Under the pieces are notes generated by a model. That model was given only the letters and a program-made list of their open reading frames with translations. It did not search any database and was not told where the DNA came from. 64,000 nt of DNA. It comes from Microvirga sp. Its GTDB lineage: Bacteria > Pseudomonadota > Alphaproteobacteria > Rhizobiales > Beijerinckiaceae. The position numbers were made by a program, and so were the translations under genes. The stretch lies in contig JAPSLB010000017.1 of the NCBI GenBank assembly GCA_031181145.1, positions 18,980-82,979 of the forward strand, in the 5' to 3' direction. Positions 11,132-17,090 of this stretch are shown piece by piece (position 1 is the stretch's first letter; each line of letters begins with the position of its first letter).

Positions 11132-11635
11132 CCTGCCCTCTCATCGTTCCGCCAGGTGTGTCTCATACACCGGGCCCGCCGTGCAATCACTCCCATCGGA
11201 CAGATTGAAATCCGCCGGATCGCCGAACTGCGTCGAAGAAAGCCTTCGAGGCGCAATCACAGGTTTGAGTCAATCAGGGCTTGGGAGAGAAATCTCAGAG
11301 TCAAACCAGAACGGATTCATAGTCACCTGAAAACGTCTGCAGAATATTGGAGGTGCATCGCCCCTGATGTCAGGGCCAGCTCGACAATCCGGAAACTTAT
11401 CGATTCATATTCTAGACTCAATCAACATCAAATACTCATACGGTAATCGCATTAACTTCTTAAATAGAATTTCCATCACTCTTCAGCGTTCCAACTTGTC
11501 GCACCCCTCACCACCAAGGGTACAAACAACAGAGCGCAATCATTATTTAAGCGTGGCAATCAAAACGGAAAACCTTCTTCGAGCGCACTGCTTTTTTTCA
11601 TAAAAATTTTTTGCAAAGGTTCCACCTTCCTCCTC
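11132..11635. other. Intergenic region, no gene recognised
   Basis: About 500 nt, visibly more AT-rich than its surroundings in the second half (11390-11610). The open frames here lack a ribosome-binding site and coding character. A GGTGT/ACACC hairpin lies near 11154-11171 upstream of the HIT gene. Nothing else is recognised. Confidence 0.5.
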
Positions 11636-11660
11636 GGAACCATCGAATTAGCGAACGGTT
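11636..11660 (+). promoter_or_regulatory. Probable sigma-EcfG promoter of the KGG gene
   Basis: GGAAC at 11636-11640, a 16-nt spacer and GGTT at 11657-11660, one base off the GGAAC-N16/17-CGTT consensus of alphaproteobacterial EcfG. It lies 38 nt before the KGG start codon. Confidence 0.7.
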
Positions 11661-11697
11661 GTTCAACCACGAACATCATTGGTCAAGGAGGCTCAAG

Positions 11698-11892
11698 ATG
11701 GCGCCAAGTGGTTCGACTTCGAAGCGCGGTTTCGCATCCATGGATTCAGACCGTCAGCGTGAAATCGCAAGTAAAGGCGGCAAAAGCGTTCCTGCAGAGA
11801 AGCGCTCCTTCTCGCAAGACCGCGAGCTTGCCTCTGAGGCCGGCCGCAAAGGCGGTCAGGCATCCGGCAATACCCGCGGCAATCAGGAATAG
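11698..11892 (+). CDS. KGG-repeat general stress protein
   Basis: Hydrophilic protein of 64 aa with two Lys/Arg-Gly-Gly repeats, SDRQREIASKGGKSVP and DRELASEAGRKGGQASG, the hallmark of the stress-induced bacterial KGG family (GsiB/YciG-like). These proteins are thought to act as hydrophilins under desiccation or osmotic stress. The start is set at ATG 11698 because of a strong AAGGAGG (11685-11691) 6 nt upstream. A sigma-EcfG-like promoter precedes it and a perfect terminator follows 20 nt after the stop, so it is a monocistronic GSR gene. Confidence 0.9.
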   Translation: MAPSGSTSKRGFASMDSDRQREIASKGGKSVPAEKRSFSQDRELASEAGRKGGQASGNTRGNQE

Positions 11893-11912
11893 CGACAGTA
11901 AATTCCACACCA

Positions 11913-11943
11913 AAAGGGGCCGCCAAGCGGCCCCTTTATTTTT
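11913..11943. terminator. Intrinsic terminator after the KGG gene
   Basis: Eleven-base-pair stem AAAGGGGCCGC / GCGGCCCCTTT with a CAA loop, followed by ATTTTT on the plus strand. The minus strand reads TTTT after the stem, so it may also serve the converging gene. Confidence 0.92.
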
Positions 11944-11965
11944 GCCTCTCCAGGAAGCGATGAAG

Positions 11966-12514
11966 TCAAAGGCCGAAATGCCGTCCGGGCTTGTTGGTGG
12001 CTTCGACGATGGCCTCCACCTGCCGGCTCTCGATCCCGGCCGCAGCCCTGAACTCGCTCAGGTTCGGCACTGGAAAGACGATGATCCCAAGGTCGATATG
12101 CCGTGCGAGTTCTCCGACCAGAGAAGACAAGAGCTCCTGCGGCGAGATGCCCAAGAGAGCCGACGCCTCCCTGGCCACCTCCGAACCGGGTTGCCGCGAG
12201 GCTCCGATCAGGCTCAGGAGGCAATACTCATCGAGAGTGCCGCAGCGTGCCCCGAGCGGGCGGTGATCGAAGGCCCTTCCCCGCTGGCGTGTCATGGCGA
12301 AGGCAAGCAGCAGAGCATCCGACACGATGCCCTTGGCGGCTCCCGGCTGCGCATAAGGTGCAAGCCCTCGCTCAGGCCCATCGAGAAGGGCAAGGTCAAA
12401 ATGATCGTCCAGGCTGCCGATGGACCGGAAGACGTCGATCACAGGCACGGCGCTGGGATGAAAGAGAAAGGCGATGGAATTGCGCCCAGTCGGATTTGCG
12501 AATGGTTCGGTCAT
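11966..12514 (-). CDS. Hypothetical protein (182 aa)
   Basis: No family is recognised. The start is set at the ATG beginning MTEPFANPTGRNSIAF, since the open frame upstream of it (17 codons) has atypical composition. The protein is soluble-looking, with a hydrophobic core segment (DLALLDGPERGLAPYAQPG, about residues 40-58) and an alternating helix/strand pattern up to GIIVFPVPNLSEF. It contains no signal peptide or membrane helix. It lies between stress-response genes, converges on the KGG gene and may share its terminator. No exact sigma-EcfG site was found directly upstream; it could be co-transcribed with the 78-aa gene starting at 12782. Confidence 0.65.
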   Translation of the reverse strand: MTEPFANPTGRNSIAFLFHPSAVPVIDVFRSIGSLDDHFDLALLDGPERGLAPYAQPGAAKGIVSDALLLAFAMTRQRGRAFDHRPLGARCGTLDEYCLLSLIGASRQPGSEVAREASALLGISPQELLSSLVGELARHIDLGIIVFPVPNLSEFRAAAGIESRQVEAIVEATNKPGRHFGL

Positions 12515-12545
12515 CAAACAAACGAGCCTGAAATAGTAGTGAACT

Positions 12546-12782
12546 CTAAAGATGACGCAAAACACCCGGAGGCAGCCCCCGGGACCAAGACTGCACGACG
12601 AGGTGCCGCCGCAGCAGGAGGGGGCATGTCACCTCGTCCTGTTGGTGATCCTGCACGATCCCGCTCAACATCCAGGCAACGTTCGGCTTCTCCCGGGAGG
12701 AGGAACTCGAAGCGAGCCGAGAGAACTCGTCGGGAAGCTCTTCCTGGCACAAGGCCGCATCCAACTCGTTGGTCGCCGTCAT
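12546..12782 (-). CDS. Small hypothetical protein, predicted GSR regulon member (78 aa)
   Basis: The protein is unrecognised. It begins MTATNELDAALCQEELPDEF and ends in an Arg/Leu-rich stretch. Support comes from context: a GGAG ribosome-binding site 6 nt before the ATG at 12782, and an exact GGAAC-N16-CGTT promoter on the same strand at 12812-12836, 30 nt upstream. The short acidic N-terminal helix followed by a serine run and a basic C-terminus suggests a small regulatory or structural protein; no function is claimed. The stop is 31 nt from the downstream 182-aa gene, so they may form one transcript. Confidence 0.6.
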   Translation of the reverse strand: MTATNELDAALCQEELPDEFSRLASSSSSREKPNVAWMLSGIVQDHQQDEVTCPLLLRRHLVVQSWSRGLPPGVLRHL

Positions 12783-12811
12783 CGTCGTCTCCGCATCTGT
12801 CACCGCTGGGC

Positions 12812-12836
12812 AACGTGCCCGGAACGGCCCGGTTCC
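12812..12836 (-). promoter_or_regulatory. Exact sigma-EcfG promoter for the 78-aa gene
   Basis: Plus-strand AACG (12812-12815), 16 nt, GTTCC (12832-12836); on the minus strand this reads GGAAC-N16-CGTT. Confidence 0.8.
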
Positions 12837-12891
12837 TCCCGCCGTGGAAAGTTCAACCTCAGGGAGGCTCCAATTCTTCCGAAAAATTTTC

Positions 12892-12916
12892 GGAACATCC
12901 GCCCGGATTCGGCGTT
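12892..12916 (+). promoter_or_regulatory. Exact sigma-EcfG promoter with no downstream protein gene
   Basis: GGAAC (12892-12896), 16-nt spacer, CGTT (12913-12916). A strong terminator follows 45 nt later, so it appears to drive a small RNA. Confidence 0.8.
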
Positions 12917-12922
12917 GTGTCA

Positions 12923-12995
12923 GCAACCGGTTCGAATGCCCCCTCGAACTGGCACCTTTCAAGGCGCAGTCACATCGTGACTGCGCCTTTTGTTT
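12923..12995 (+). ncRNA. Candidate sigma-EcfG-dependent small RNA 1 (about 73 nt)
   Basis: Predicted from structure. An exact EcfG promoter ends at 12916, so transcription should begin near 12923. The transcript folds into a 5' hairpin of 9 bp (CCGGTTCGA / TCGAACTGG, one G-U pair, 12927-12952) presenting the C-rich loop ATGCCCCC. A short linker leads to a 13-bp terminator hairpin. A promoter, a C-rich exposed loop and a terminator under GSR control match the layout of GsrN of Caulobacter, a stress sRNA whose C-rich loop pairs with mRNA leaders. The exact start is inferred. The GGTTCGAAT string mimics a tRNA T-loop but the rest of a tRNA is absent. Confidence 0.65.
12961..12995 (+). terminator. 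Strong intrinsic terminator of small RNA 1
   Basis: Perfect 13-bp stem AAGGCGCAGTCAC / GTGACTGCGCCTT with a 3-nt loop ATC, followed by TTGTTT. No plus-strand protein gene precedes it. Confidence 0.9.
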
Positions 12996-13017
12996 CGCGT
13001 CCCTCCACCACGGAAAC

Positions 13018-13041
13018 GGCGCCCCGGTAGGCCGGGGCGCC
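13018..13041 (-). terminator. Hairpin after the PRC-barrel gene
   Basis: Ten-base-pair stem GGCGCCCCGG / CCGGGGCGCC with a 4-nt loop, 28 nt past the stop. Only GTTTCC follows on the minus strand, so it is a weak-tract terminator. Confidence 0.55.
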
Positions 13042-13069
13042 GCGCATCGGCAAAGGCCGTCGGCAGACG

Positions 13070-13825
13070 CTACTGCTGGGTCGTGTTACCGCCCGCACCG
13101 GTCGTGCCCGTGGTAGAGCCGTTGTCGTTGCCGACATCGGTCTTGAAGGCCGGGGCAGCCTGAAGTTCGGCCTTGGTCATCCGAAGGATCACGCGATCCG
13201 GCTCATTGGACGAAGCCGTGTTGCTGCCCGCGGACGCATTGTTGGTGGCCATGTTCGAATTCGGCGCGCCGCCGGCATTGCCCTGGCCGGCCGTGCTGGT
13301 TGTCGCCGTCGAACCGGTGGTCGCTACATTGCCGCCGCTGCCGCTGCCGCTGTTGTTGTCCATGGCGTCCGCCTGCTGACTGTTGGCGAATTCAAGGGAG
13401 CCGAACGGAACGGCCACATCCTTTTCACCGATACCCAGGAAGCCGCCGACGCCCACAACGACGGCCATGACCTGACCGCTGCGGTCCATGACCACATCAT
13501 TGATGTCACCGATCGACTCGTTGTTGGCGCTGACGACGCGGGTCCCGATCAGATCGGACGCCATCACCTGGTTCGGCTGCATCTGGGTCATGAACTGCCC
13601 CTGCGGGCCGCCGCTCTGATTCATCGCCGCCGAACCGCCCGAGGGGCTGGTCGTGGCCGGGGCGCCGGTTGCTCCAGGCTGCATCGCCGGCGATCCCGAG
13701 GTCGCCGTGCCGGATCCCGAAGCCGTCGGCCGGTCCGTCGGCGCCGAGGGCGATGTCTGGGCGAAAGCGGGCGCAGCCGCGAAAGCCGTCAGGACGAGGC
13801 AAGCTGCCATATGCTTCTTCAGCAT
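13070..13825 (-). CDS. PRC-barrel domain protein, secreted, low-complexity tails
   Basis: Exported protein of 251 aa. The start at 13825 (MLKKHMAACLVLTAFAAAPAFAQ, a signal peptide) is chosen because AGGAGA lies 8 nt upstream; the two longer starts lack one. A Gly/Ser/Thr/Ala-rich linker leads to a PRC-barrel at about residues 85-150: a conserved DLIGTRVVSANNESIGDIND start, then a VVVGVGGFLGIGEKDVAVP core. After it comes another low-complexity stretch and DRVILRMTKAELQAAPAF, a common end piece in these proteins. The promoter at 13885-13910 is an exact EcfG site, placing it in the general stress regulon. Its partner is unknown. Confidence 0.85.
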   Translation of the reverse strand: MLKKHMAACLVLTAFAAAPAFAQTSPSAPTDRPTASGSGTATSGSPAMQPGATGAPATTSPSGGSAAMNQSGGPQGQFMTQMQPNQVMASDLIGTRVVSANNESIGDINDVVMDRSGQVMAVVVGVGGFLGIGEKDVAVPFGSLEFANSQQADAMDNNSGSGSGGNVATTGSTATTSTAGQGNAGGAPNSNMATNNASAGSNTASSNEPDRVILRMTKAELQAAPAFKTDVGNDNGSTTGTTGAGGNTTQQ

Positions 13826-13884
13826 CGTGATATTCTCCTGAATGTTCATTGAATCGCGATATGCGCCAAAGTGCGCGAGGGGAG

Positions 13885-13910
13885 AACGCGCCATCCCAGG
13901 CACACGTTCC
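13885..13910 (-). promoter_or_regulatory. Exact sigma-EcfG promoter for the PRC-barrel gene
   Basis: Plus-strand AACG (13885-13888), 17 nt, GTTCC (13906-13910); minus strand GGAAC-N17-CGTT, 60 nt before the start codon. Confidence 0.82.
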
Positions 13911-14080
13911 AGGCGGATATGTATCCCTGCCCCGATCAGCTGAAATCTACTTACAGGCAGGAAGATGAATACTTATTCATCTGGCAGCCATGAAGGACCG
14001 CCATACAATCCCAAGTCAAAGCCTCCGATTTCTATTTGAAGTGAACTGAACATCCGCAATCCACTTCATCCTCGAAGCGC

Positions 14081-14596
14081 TCAGGACAAGGGCCGATCCA
14101 GCGAGGCAAGGCAAAGGCTCGGCATTCTGTTCGCACTGGCGCTCGCCAGAGGGCTCACGTCGCCCATGCAGCCGATGGGTGTCTGGCGCTTCGGCTTGCG
14201 GGGCTCGTCACGGCCTTCCCGCGCCGCGGGCGGACGCTGGTGAACAGGAACGCGGAACTCGTCCTTCGTCGCCAGAATGGGGATCTCGGTGTTCTTCGAA
14301 ACCGTCGTCATGCCCGATCGCGGATCGGAGCGGTAGAGCACCTCGCCGTCATTGCCCCGCAGGATCACGGTCGCATGGGTCAGCCCGACGATCTCCACGA
14401 TGGACACGCTCGTCCTATCCTCCGCCTCGCGGGCAGCCATCAGCCGGTCGCCTTTGGGCGCTGCGCGCTCCTCGATCAGCGCCGCCCTCAGCAGGGACGA
14501 TCTGAGGGAATCGATCCCGGAATCCGCGAAGGCGATGCCGCCGGCCAACAGGGCGGCTCCGGTCACTACGCCTAATCTCGTGGAGGTGAGGAGCAT
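14081..14596 (-). CDS. Exported hypothetical protein (171 aa), predicted GSR regulon
   Basis: No family name is recognised. The start at 14596 has AGGGAGA upstream and gives the N-terminal hydrophobic segment MLLTSTRLGVVTGAALLAGG (a signal peptide or anchor). The middle part (about residues 60-115) alternates strands: SIVEIVGLTHATVILRGNDG followed by EVLYRSDPRSGMTTVSKNTEIP, suggesting a small beta-rich periplasmic domain. It then has a basic Pro/Arg-rich linker and a cysteine-containing tail (TPIGCMGDVSPLA). An exact EcfG promoter stands 41 nt upstream of the start codon. Confidence 0.7.
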   Translation of the reverse strand: MLLTSTRLGVVTGAALLAGGIAFADSGIDSLRSSLLRAALIEERAAPKGDRLMAAREAEDRTSVSIVEIVGLTHATVILRGNDGEVLYRSDPRSGMTTVSKNTEIPILATKDEFRVPVHQRPPAAREGRDEPRKPKRQTPIGCMGDVSPLASASANRMPSLCLASLDRPLS

Positions 14597-14636
14597 TCCT
14601 GTCTCCCTGCTGCTTAGCTCAACCATTCGAGAAAAC

Positions 14637-14661
14637 AACGCGACCTTAACTTTGATGTTCC
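14637..14661 (-). promoter_or_regulatory. Exact sigma-EcfG promoter for the 171-aa exported protein
   Basis: Plus-strand AACG (14637-14640), 16 nt, GTTCC (14657-14661); minus strand GGAAC-N16-CGTT. Confidence 0.82.
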
Positions 14662-14697
14662 GGGGGATTTCCGAGAGGATAGTCAAAGAAAAAAGCG

Positions 14698-14723
14698 GGA
14701 ACCTTTATTTTGCAAGGAGCGTT
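14698..14723 (+). promoter_or_regulatory. Exact sigma-EcfG promoter for small RNA 2
   Basis: GGAAC (14698-14702), 17-nt spacer, CGTT (14720-14723), with no protein gene before the terminator at 14784-14811. Confidence 0.82.
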
Positions 14724-14730
14724 CTTAAAG

Positions 14731-14811
14731 CACCGGCCTCCTGGTCCTCCCCGCATTCCCCTTGTGCATTGGCCGGCACCTTTAGACGGGCTTCGACGCC
14801 CGTCTTTTTTT
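14731..14811 (+). ncRNA. Candidate sigma-EcfG-dependent small RNA 2, GsrN-like (about 80 nt)
   Basis: Starts about 8 nt after an exact EcfG promoter and ends at a T7 terminator. The 5' part forms a 6-bp stem CCGGCC (14733-14738) / GGCCGG (14771-14776). It closes a 32-nt pyrimidine-rich loop carrying CCTCCCC and TTCCCC, sequences able to pair with purine-rich Shine-Dalgarno regions. The 3' part is the terminator hairpin. The position between the exported-protein gene and phyR, in the GSR core, parallels Caulobacter gsrN, which is SigT/EcfG-controlled and has a C-rich functional loop. Homology to gsrN is an inference from architecture. The minus-strand open frame here (14646-14861) is judged spurious. 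Confidence 0.7.
14784..14811 (+). terminator. Intrinsic terminator of small RNA 2
   Basis: Stem AGACGGGC / GCCCGTCT with a TTCGAC loop, running directly into a T-tract (14805-14811). Confidence 0.92.
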
Positions 14812-14830
14812 ATTCCGATTACAACATGGC

Positions 14831-14859
14831 AAAAGAAAAGCCCGGCTCGGGAGCCGGGC
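14831..14859 (-). terminator. Intrinsic terminator of phyR
   Basis: Stem GCCCGGCTCG / CGAGCCGGGC (14840-14859), then TTTTCTTTT on the minus strand, 27 nt after the phyR stop. Confidence 0.88.
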
Positions 14860-14886
14860 AAATACTTAGCAGCAAGTGCGTGCGTA

Positions 14887-15693
14887 TCAGGCCGTCGCGG
14901 CGCGGGGCTCCCGGCGCTTTGCGCTCTGCTGGAAGAACAGCGCCTGGCTGATCACGGCCGATACATTCGCCGGCTGGAACGGCTTGGCGATGAGGAAGGC
15001 CGGCTCAGGCCGCTCGCCGGTCAGGAACCGCTCCGGATAGGCCGTGATGAAGATCACCGGCACCTCGAAGGATTTCAGGAGATCGTTGACCGCATCGAGG
15101 CCCGAGCTGCCGTCGGCTAGCTGGATGTCCGCGAGGATCAGGCCGGGCTGCTTGGTGGAGGCGAGCTTGACGGCTTCGGTGCGCGTCCGGGCCACCCCGG
15201 TCACGTTGTGCCCAAGTCCCTCCACCAGGGCCTCGAGATCCATGGCGATCAGCGGCTCGTCCTCGATGATGAGAATATCCGTGGCCATATCCGCGGCGAG
15301 TTCACGGCCGGCCTCGTCGACGAGTTCGCGCACCGTCTTCGTATCCACGTCCAGGATCTGACCAACCTCCTCCTCGCCGAAACCCTCCAGGCACGACAGG
15401 AGGAACGCCTGACGGGGCAGCGGAGTAATCTGTCCCAGACGGACCTCCGCCGGAAGATCGCGTTGGATCTGCTCGCTGCGTCCGTTTACGGAAAGCGAGT
15501 TCCAGATGCGTGTGAAGACTTGGAAGAGTTCAACCTTGACGTTACCGGAAGGCCCAATGGTCTCAGGCTCGCTCACCAGCGTCTCAAGGGTCGCGGCCAC
15601 ATAGGCGTCGCCAGCCATCTGGCTGCCTGTGAGAGCGCGTGCATAACGGCGAAGATACGGTAAGTGCTGGACGACAAGCTGAGCTGTCGACAT
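14887..15693 (-). CDS. phyR: General stress response regulator PhyR (sigma-like domain plus receiver)
   Basis: Anti-anti-sigma switch of 268 aa. Residues about 1-135 mimic an ECF sigma factor (sigma2-like LPYLRRYARALTGSQMAGDAYV; sigma4-like LPRQAFLLSCLEGFGEEEVGQIL). Residues about 138-255 are a receiver domain with acidic pair Glu144-Asp145 (IIEDEP), phosphoacceptor Asp189 (LILADIQL) and the lysine in IAKPFQP. When phosphorylated, PhyR binds NepR and frees EcfG. It is divergent from nepR-ecfG, with facing promoters of the same consensus, implying autoregulation. The usual PhyK-type histidine kinase gene is not adjacent. Confidence 0.97.
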   Translation of the reverse strand: MSTAQLVVQHLPYLRRYARALTGSQMAGDAYVAATLETLVSEPETIGPSGNVKVELFQVFTRIWNSLSVNGRSEQIQRDLPAEVRLGQITPLPRQAFLLSCLEGFGEEEVGQILDVDTKTVRELVDEAGRELAADMATDILIIEDEPLIAMDLEALVEGLGHNVTGVARTRTEAVKLASTKQPGLILADIQLADGSSGLDAVNDLLKSFEVPVIFITAYPERFLTGERPEPAFLIAKPFQPANVSAVISQALFFQQSAKRREPRAATA

Positions 15694-15743
15694 TCGCTTC
15701 CCCTTATTCAGTGCTTTTGCCTCGTTGTACCAGTGGTCCTTTC

Positions 15744-15768
15744 AACGTGGCAAAGCTGGAAAAGTTCC
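15744..15768 (-). promoter_or_regulatory. Exact sigma-EcfG promoter of phyR
   Basis: Plus-strand AACG (15744-15747), 16 nt, GTTCC (15764-15768); minus strand GGAAC-N16-CGTT, 50 nt before the phyR start. Confidence 0.88.
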
Positions 15769-15774
15769 ACGCCT

Positions 15775-15799
15775 GGAACTGTATTCAACAACAAGCGTT
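15775..15799 (+). promoter_or_regulatory. Exact sigma-EcfG promoter of nepR-ecfG
   Basis: GGAAC (15775-15779), 16 nt, CGTT (15796-15799). It lies only 6 nt from the divergent phyR -35 box, so the two promoters are back-to-back. Confidence 0.88.
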
Positions 15800-15878
15800 A
15801 TTGCTCGAAAACGAGTATAGAGCTACTGCCAAGGCTGGTCATCCCTTAATAATGTCCGGGGATGTCAAGGGGAATCAG

Positions 15879-16094
15879 ATGACAAGCGATAAGGGGAACA
15901 AGCTGGCTCGGGCGCTCCCGAGGACATCTGCGGACGACAAGCTTGGAACCAACGGAAGACTCGACAGCAGCAGCCAGAAACGCATCGGTGACCAGCTGCG
16001 CGCCATGTACGACGAATTGATGCAGCAGCCGGTCCCGGATCGCTTCAAGGAATTGCTGGATCAACTGGAAAAGAAAAGGGACGGGTCGCGATGA
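15879..16094 (+). CDS. nepR: Anti-sigma factor NepR
   Basis: Small anti-sigma factor of 71 aa that sequesters EcfG until phosphorylated PhyR competes for it. The diagnostic core QKRIGDQLRAMYDELMQQPV then PDRFKELLDQLEK (residues about 33-64) contains both NepR helices and the connecting P-V-P-D-R-F. The start at 15879 is preferred: AAGGGG lies 6 nt upstream and the predicted EcfG transcript begins near 15806, which excludes the longer open frame. Its stop overlaps the ecfG start (ATGA), so NepR and its target are translationally coupled. Confidence 0.95.
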   Translation: MTSDKGNKLARALPRTSADDKLGTNGRLDSSSQKRIGDQLRAMYDELMQQPVPDRFKELLDQLEKKRDGSR

Positions 16095-16630
16095 CCGACC
16101 AGCCTGACCTGAGGGAGGCTCTGCTCGCCGCGGTACCCAGTCTACGCGCCTTTGCCATCTCGCTTTCAGGTCAGGTCGACAAGGCGGACGACCTTGTTCA
16201 GGACACTCTCCTCCGCGCTCTTGCCAACCTTCATCGTTTCGAGCGCGGCACCAATCTCAATGCCTGGCTTTTCACGATTTTGCGCAATCTCTTTCACTCC
16301 GAACACCGCAAGCGCCGGCGTGAGGTCGAAGACCCGGACGGCGCCTATGCCGGACGCTTGAGGATCCAGCCTGAACAGGGATCTCACCTCGATCTCGAGG
16401 ATTTCCGCATGGCCCTCGCCCGCCTCCCCTCCGATCAGCGGGAAGCCCTTCTTCTGGTCGGCGCCTCGGGATTTTCCTACGAGGAGGCCGCGGGCATCTG
16501 CGGATGCGCCGTCGGGACCATCAAGAGCCGCGTCAACCGAGCGCGCCTGCGCCTGGCCGTGCTCCTGAACGTGGACGACATGGATGACCTGGGCCCCGAC
16601 AGCATGACCCGCGCGGCCCTCCAGGGTTGA
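16091..16630 (+). CDS. ecfG: ECF sigma factor EcfG (general stress response)
   Basis: Alternative sigma factor of 179 aa of the ECF15/EcfG group. Sigma region 2 spans about 20-85 (QVDKADDLVQDTLLRALANL, then AWLFTILRNLFHSEHRKRRR) and region 4 about 115-165 (LPSDQREALLLVGASGFSYE, then VGTIKSRVNRARLRL). No extra C-terminal domain is present, as expected for the group. It should recognise the GGAAC-N16/17-CGTT boxes found repeatedly in the flanking intergenic DNA, including its own promoter. It is the second gene of the nepR-ecfG operon, with a terminator 25 nt downstream. Confidence 0.97.
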   Translation: MTDQPDLREALLAAVPSLRAFAISLSGQVDKADDLVQDTLLRALANLHRFERGTNLNAWLFTILRNLFHSEHRKRRREVEDPDGAYAGRLRIQPEQGSHLDLEDFRMALARLPSDQREALLLVGASGFSYEEAAGICGCAVGTIKSRVNRARLRLAVLLNVDDMDDLGPDSMTRAALQG

Positions 16631-16655
16631 TCGAGGAACTGCCCCACTTCATGAG

Positions 16656-16683
16656 AAAACGCCGCCTCGGGAGGCGGCGTTTT
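16656..16683. terminator. Bidirectional terminator between ecfG and the DUF1328 gene
   Basis: Perfect 13-bp stem AAAACGCCGCCTC / GAGGCGGCGTTTT with a 2-nt centre. It gives T-tracts on both strands. Confidence 0.92.
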
Positions 16684-16718
16684 CATCGATACAGGAAAGT
16701 CACCCATCGCATGGGGCT

Positions 16719-16892
16719 TTACATAGGGTTTCGTCCGCGCAGAAGGCCGATCACGGCCGAAATGGCGAAGAGCACGATCGCAACGAAGAAGATCAGCTTT
16801 GCGATCTCGACGGCGGTCCCGGCGATGCCGCCGAAACCGAACAGAGCCGCGACCAGCGCGATGATGAGAAAAGTGACAGCCCAACCGAGCAT
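16719..16892 (-). CDS. DUF1328 small membrane protein
   Basis: Protein of 57 aa with two hydrophobic helices ([20 protein letters not shown] and the span near [20 protein letters not shown]) and a basic end LLRGRNPM. This is the DUF1328/YtjA pattern of tiny inner-membrane proteins, whose function is unknown. The ATG at 16892 is preferred over the one at 16910 because GAGG lies 7 nt upstream. An exact EcfG promoter stands 52 nt before the start, making it a predicted GSR gene. It converges on ecfG. Confidence 0.88.
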   Translation of the reverse strand: MLGWAVTFLIIALVAALFGFGGIAGTAVEIAKLIFFVAIVLFAISAVIGLLRGRNPM

Positions 16893-16944
16893 GGTGTTAC
16901 CTCGCTTCAATTAAAGATCAGCTTTCAGCCGATGACCTTCAACC

Positions 16945-16970
16945 AACGCCAAGCGCAACAGTGAGGTTCC
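16945..16970 (-). promoter_or_regulatory. Exact sigma-EcfG promoter for the DUF1328 gene
   Basis: Plus-strand AACG (16945-16948), 17 nt, GTTCC (16966-16970); minus strand GGAAC-N17-CGTT. Confidence 0.83.
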
Positions 16971-17039
16971 GCCCGAACGGCTCAAGCTTAGGTTTTTAAG
17001 AAGCTCGGCATAAGTATTTTCCGGAGCTTCTCCGGGTAT

Positions 17040-17064
17040 GGAACCCAGCTCTTTCAGGTACGTT
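17040..17064 (+). promoter_or_regulatory. Exact sigma-EcfG promoter for a small membrane protein
   Basis: GGAAC (17040-17044), 16 nt, CGTT (17061-17064), 26 nt before the ATG at 17091. Confidence 0.83.
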
Positions 17065-17090
17065 TTTCAGAACACTTGGGAGAGATGCCA

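Noticed and set aside
12926..12955. A tRNA-like T-loop string (GGTTCGAAT)
   Set aside because: No acceptor stem, D-arm or anticodon arm fits around it; the bases form the 5' hairpin of the predicted small RNA.
11708..13030. A 440-codon plus-strand frame through the KGG gene and the next genes
   Set aside because: It crosses a perfect terminator and two oppositely coded genes; the real KGG gene uses another frame with a strong ribosome-binding site.
14646..14861. A 71-codon minus-strand frame over the small RNA 2 region
   Set aside because: It is antisense to an exact EcfG promoter, a C-rich hairpin and a terminator, and has no ribosome-binding site.
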